Assembly (NCBI RefSeq): GCF_000729995.1
Contig: NZ_JNFG01000034.1
Span: 17,125 to 81,124 of the forward strand
Source of the DNA: Caballeronia sordidicola
GTDB taxonomy: Bacteria; Pseudomonadota; Gammaproteobacteria; Burkholderiales; Burkholderiaceae
Direction of reading: 5' to 3'
DNA: 64,000 nt
The notes under the pieces were generated by a model. The model was not told the DNA's origin and searched no databases. It worked only from the letters and a program-made list of their open reading frames with translations. Made by a program: the position numbers and the translations under genes. Shown here piece after piece: positions 60,947-64,000 of the stretch. The first letter of the stretch is position 1; every line of letters begins with the position of its first letter.

Positions 60947-62872
60947 CCTGTCCACCGCGGATCGGCTGCCCACCTTCAGATATAGAACTGATCTATTTTC
61001 TCGCTTAATTGATTATCACGCTGCAACTGTTGACCCTTTGGACATGCTTCGCTAAAGCGCTATTCTCTTCTCTGCAAAGCGGGTGCGCGGCTAAGGCGGT
61101 TGCGTCGGCTGCCCAAATCGGTCCTCTCTTCGTTCAAGAGAGGAAAACAACACCCTCACAAACAATAGGAATTCGTGAAAGTCTGAAGTTTTTATTAAAT
61201 TCGTGCGCCGCACAAATGCTGCGCGTTGCGTGGAGTATAAAATGTCATCTATGGGATTAGAACTGGACAGAGCTCGACTTATCTTCATGGAGACGGCAGC
61301 ATGTTTATTAGCATCAGTAACTATGAGCGATCTCTAAGAAGCGAAGAAAATGCGAATTTGAAACGACTAGGGTAATCAAGATCGATCGCTGTATCTTCGT
61401 AGGTTTTTCGCATAATATCGCTTATGAGAAATCGCTGGAGCAAGGGCATTCCGTTGGCTTCGCTTCCTGCGGATCGTCTCCAATAATAACAAGAATCAAT
61501 CGATTCATCAAAAAAGTGAGAGTGCTAGATTGTAGTGGTTTTGGACCTGCGGGCTGCAGTAAGGCTGTCTCATCAGAATTATTTAAATCAAAATTCACCA
61601 CAATATTGAATGCGGCAGCGTTCGATCCGACTTGGAATGCTTGTCGAGGAGTAAAGATGCGTAAATATAATCAAGAGCAAAAATGCAGAAATCATCGAAC
61701 TTTTATGGTGAACTTTACGTAAAGAAATGTCAAAACTCCACGTTGAATGTACTTTTAATTATTAAAATCTGGACGGACAGTAGATTGACTTGCTAAGTTT
61801 GATGAGAACCAAAACGATAAAAATCAGTCAATAAAATGGCACCGAATTCGATCTAACTGTTCTCATTGCGGTAGAGCCATGGCAAGCTCGTGGGAAGAAG
61901 TTCGAACATAGTGTGCAACGCCACTCAGTTTCCACAAGATTATGATTTGGTCACCATATGGTTGCATGATGAGTCATCTATCTAGAATTCGGTGTGTCTT
62001 ATATTCGGCATCGAGATTAGAAGGTTTGCCCTGTGATCATTATAAATTGCAAATCTTTTTTTATGGCGTGCCTGAAGCTTAGAGGAAATTAAATTATCTG
62101 TAATAATAATTTAATCTCACCGACACTAGCATCGATTGAAATTCAGATTATTGCTTTCAGGTGCTCATGTCCGTCGGTAAAGATATCGTAATTTCGTTTG
62201 TGGCAGCAAGCGTCAACCCTTCGTTGCGGTTGACGACGCTGACCAGAGGAGGAGAGGGTTGGCGAGTGCGAAGAAAATCGATCGCTGAGGATATTCTTGG
62301 TAGAAGGGAAGAATTCCAGTCGAATTTTTATATTGAGCACGAGTAACTTTAGCTACTTCACTGTATTAGAGAATATCGTTTTTTGTAAATGGAGTTTCGA
62401 GTTATCCCTACTCTACCGCCACGGCCGGATCATTCCCTATTCCACGCGACACGTTGTATAAGTGAATGACGTCATGTAGTCCCGTAGTCGGGCGCCCGAG
62501 CGGGTTTTTTGTGCCTATTTATTTGCACGAAATCTAGCATGCGGCGATCGTGCCTACGCGATCACTAACGTTCGAGCCGCGCTCCTTTATCGCTTGCTTT
62601 CGCCATATGTAATTGAGAATCGATGGTGCCGAGCATAATGTGGTGTTCCGTAGCCTTCAGTAATCCTTCATGAGGAGTTCGCTTTCGCCAGATGAAAGCT
62701 CGGCAACGCTTAAGCCTTGCGTCGGCGAATGTTTTACCCTTGCGAAATGCCGTTCGTTTTTTGGGGCACATCAAAGGTTCACACAAATGATTTGGTATGA
62801 AGCTTCGTAGTTGTCAGTCAGTTCATTGAGTTCGATGTCTGAGTGGTCGCCAGCTTATGCCGTCGGGTGTGA
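60947..62872. other. AT-rich non-coding tract
   Basis: About 1.9 kb with clearly lower GC than the rest of the window and frequent stops in all frames. It has a perfect 8-bp hairpin (CGTCAACC at 62211-62218 with GGTTGACG at 62228-62235) and a terminator-like site at 62481-62510. No gene supported. It borders a decayed polysaccharide gene. Confidence 0.55.
62481..62510 (+). terminator. GC hairpin followed by six T
   Basis: CCCGTAGTCGGGCGCCCGAG then CGGG and TTTTTT (62505-62510). CCCG/CGGG arms can pair in more than one way; the T-run fits rho-independent termination on the plus strand. Confidence 0.5.
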
Positions 62873-63784
62873 TGGGGCCATGCCGCTGACTTCTCGCTTA
62901 GCGCACTTCTAGCGCTGATGTGGGTGTTGCCCGCTTACGCAGTAGTGGTCCGCGTGATCGGGCTATATCGCGCCATGTAAGTGTTGGTGAGCTCGCCCGC
63001 TCTGATGCGGATTTCCAATGAGGTTGCTAGCGGCGCGCTGATTGTGATGATCGGTTCGGCGATGTCGCAGCCTTCGCCCACAGTGGCGCGCGCGGCGATC
63101 CGTCATCAGGTCAGCCATTTCGTGCTGATCTCCACCGATAAAGCCGTTAACCCGACCAACGTGATGGGCGCGAGCAAGCGCCTGGCCGAGATGGCGTGTC
63201 AGGCGTTGCAGCAGACCTCTCCACGCACGCAGTTCGAGACGGTGAGATTTGGTAATGTGCTGGGCAGCGCGGGCAGCGTGATCCCGAAGTTCCAGCAGCA
63301 GATTGCGAAGGGCGGCCCGGTGACGGTCACGCATCCGGAGATCACGCGCTTCTTCATGACGATTCCCGAGGCCGCGCAACTGGTGTTGCAGGCGTCGAGC
63401 ATGGGCCGGGGCGGCGAGATCTTTATCCTGGATATGGGTGAGCCGGTGAGGATCGTGGATCTGGCGCGCGATTTGATCCGCTTGTACGGATTCTCGGAGG
63501 AGCAGATCCGGATCGTGTTCACGGGCTTGCGGCCGGGCGAGAAGCTGTACGAAGAGTTGCTTGCTGACGATGAAACGACCACACGTACGCCGCATCCGAA
63601 GCTGCGAATCGCACGGGCGCGCGAAGTGCCGGATCACTTCCTCGATGAACTGCTGCCGTGGCTAATGCAGCATCGCGTGCTGGCTGACGAAGAGGTGCGG
63701 CGTGACCTGCGTCGCTGGGTACCGGAGTATCAGACGACCATGCCGCCGAAGTTGCAGAGCATTCAGTCGGTTCGAAATGGTTGA
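62873..63784 (+). pseudogene. CapD/WbpM-type nucleotide-sugar dehydratase with internal deletion and stop
   Basis: The C-terminal half is intact in one frame: VSHFVLISTDKAVNPTNVMG, ASKRLAEMACQALQQ, FETVRFGNVLGSAGSVIPKF, GLRPGEKLYEELLADDE. This is the UDP-sugar 4,6-dehydratase domain (PF02719), including the S-T-D-K-A region. Before it, VLPAYAVVVRVIGLYRAM then TAA (62978-62980), then ALMRISNEVASGALIVMIGS, matches the N-terminal membrane part of the same family, where TGG normally stands at the stop. About 200 residues, including the NAD-binding Rossmann start, are missing between the two. The gene is therefore dead. It is likely a remnant of a surface-polysaccharide locus. Confidence 0.8.
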
Positions 63785-64000
63785 AGGTACTCAGCCGCTG
63801 ATGCGCTGCGTCTGTTAGTCAATTACCGCCGCTGCGAGCCCCACGATCAGATGGCGTCTCCCGGGAATTCCCGTCGCTTGTCGGGCGACTCGTAAAAAAG
63901 TGGATAGCTATTTGGATAAGAGCAGGTTGCCCTCAACACCGGTCAAAGGCGCTGCGTCGCCTGACCGTGCTCAGACTCAGGCAAGAGATTTTCTATGCGG

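Noticed and set aside
1..64000. tRNA, rRNA or CRISPR arrays
   Set aside because: I saw no T-loop GTTCGA-type tRNA ends in tRNA context, no rRNA sequence and no regularly spaced direct repeats; the dispersed repeats are irregular and far apart.

Overview
The window looks like a gene-poor, decaying accessory stretch of a Burkholderiaceae replicon (Burkholderia/Paraburkholderia/Caballeronia type). The basis is the style of the shikimate kinase, glutaminase, MHS transporter, IclR/LysR/TetR regulators and GST pairs, the fairly high GC of most genes, and a family of degenerate intergenic repeats. Genus is inference, because no rRNA or tRNA gene was found. Summing my calls, only about 62 % of the 64 kb is intact coding sequence. 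The rest is degenerate repeats, gene stubs, frameshifted genes and one AT-rich tract.

Layout. 0.3-7.4 kb: a PD-(D/E)XK nuclease-like protein, an orphan shikimate kinase (aroK, TTG start), an alpha/beta-hydrolase lipoprotein and small membrane proteins. 7.4-14 kb: a divergent carbamoyltransferase whose 3' end lies in a 198-bp nested inverted-repeat element, a DHCW cupin, a SEC-C protein, a Phd/PIN toxin-antitoxin pair and a Fic toxin-antitoxin pair. 14.4-22.2 kb: an NmrA-like reductase, a TetR regulator, remnants of SDR, MBL-fold, CobW-like and YCII genes, one intact IS1634-type insertion sequence and an EAL c-di-GMP phosphodiesterase. 22.7-32.4 kb: a SAM/cyclase/ATPase/TPR signalling giant with a DUF4242 gene, two GSTs, an isochorismatase-type hydrolase, an FAD monooxygenase, and aldo/keto reductase and arylamine N-acetyltransferase stubs. 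33.5-41.4 kb: a membrane protein, glutaminase, and a SWIM protein plus SNF2 helicase pair. 42-47.3 kb: small conserved-looking proteins, a second (self-inhibited) Fic protein behind a large inverted repeat, and a DUF4157 (eCIS-core)/OmpA-like protein. 47.9-58.7 kb: IclR, MHS transporter and type II dehydroquinase (a shikimate/quinate-like module), LysR with a divergent quinone oxidoreductase, an MFS transporter, an amidase with an LprI-like protein, and a PAP2 phosphatase lipoprotein with autotransporter-type repeats. 59.5-64 kb: an IS110 remnant, a broken exported-protein gene, about 1.9 kb of AT-rich non-coding DNA and a decayed CapD-type nucleotide-sugar dehydratase.

The genes do not form one large pathway. 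They read as small cassettes (toxin-antitoxin, detoxification, transport plus regulator, envelope enzymes) in a region losing genes, where several genes survive only as their first 20-70 codons. The most interesting items are the Fic antitoxin that seems to join a DNA-binding segment to a VbhA-like inhibitory helix, the dispersed repeat family, the nested inverted-repeat element, and the three-part DUF4157 protein.
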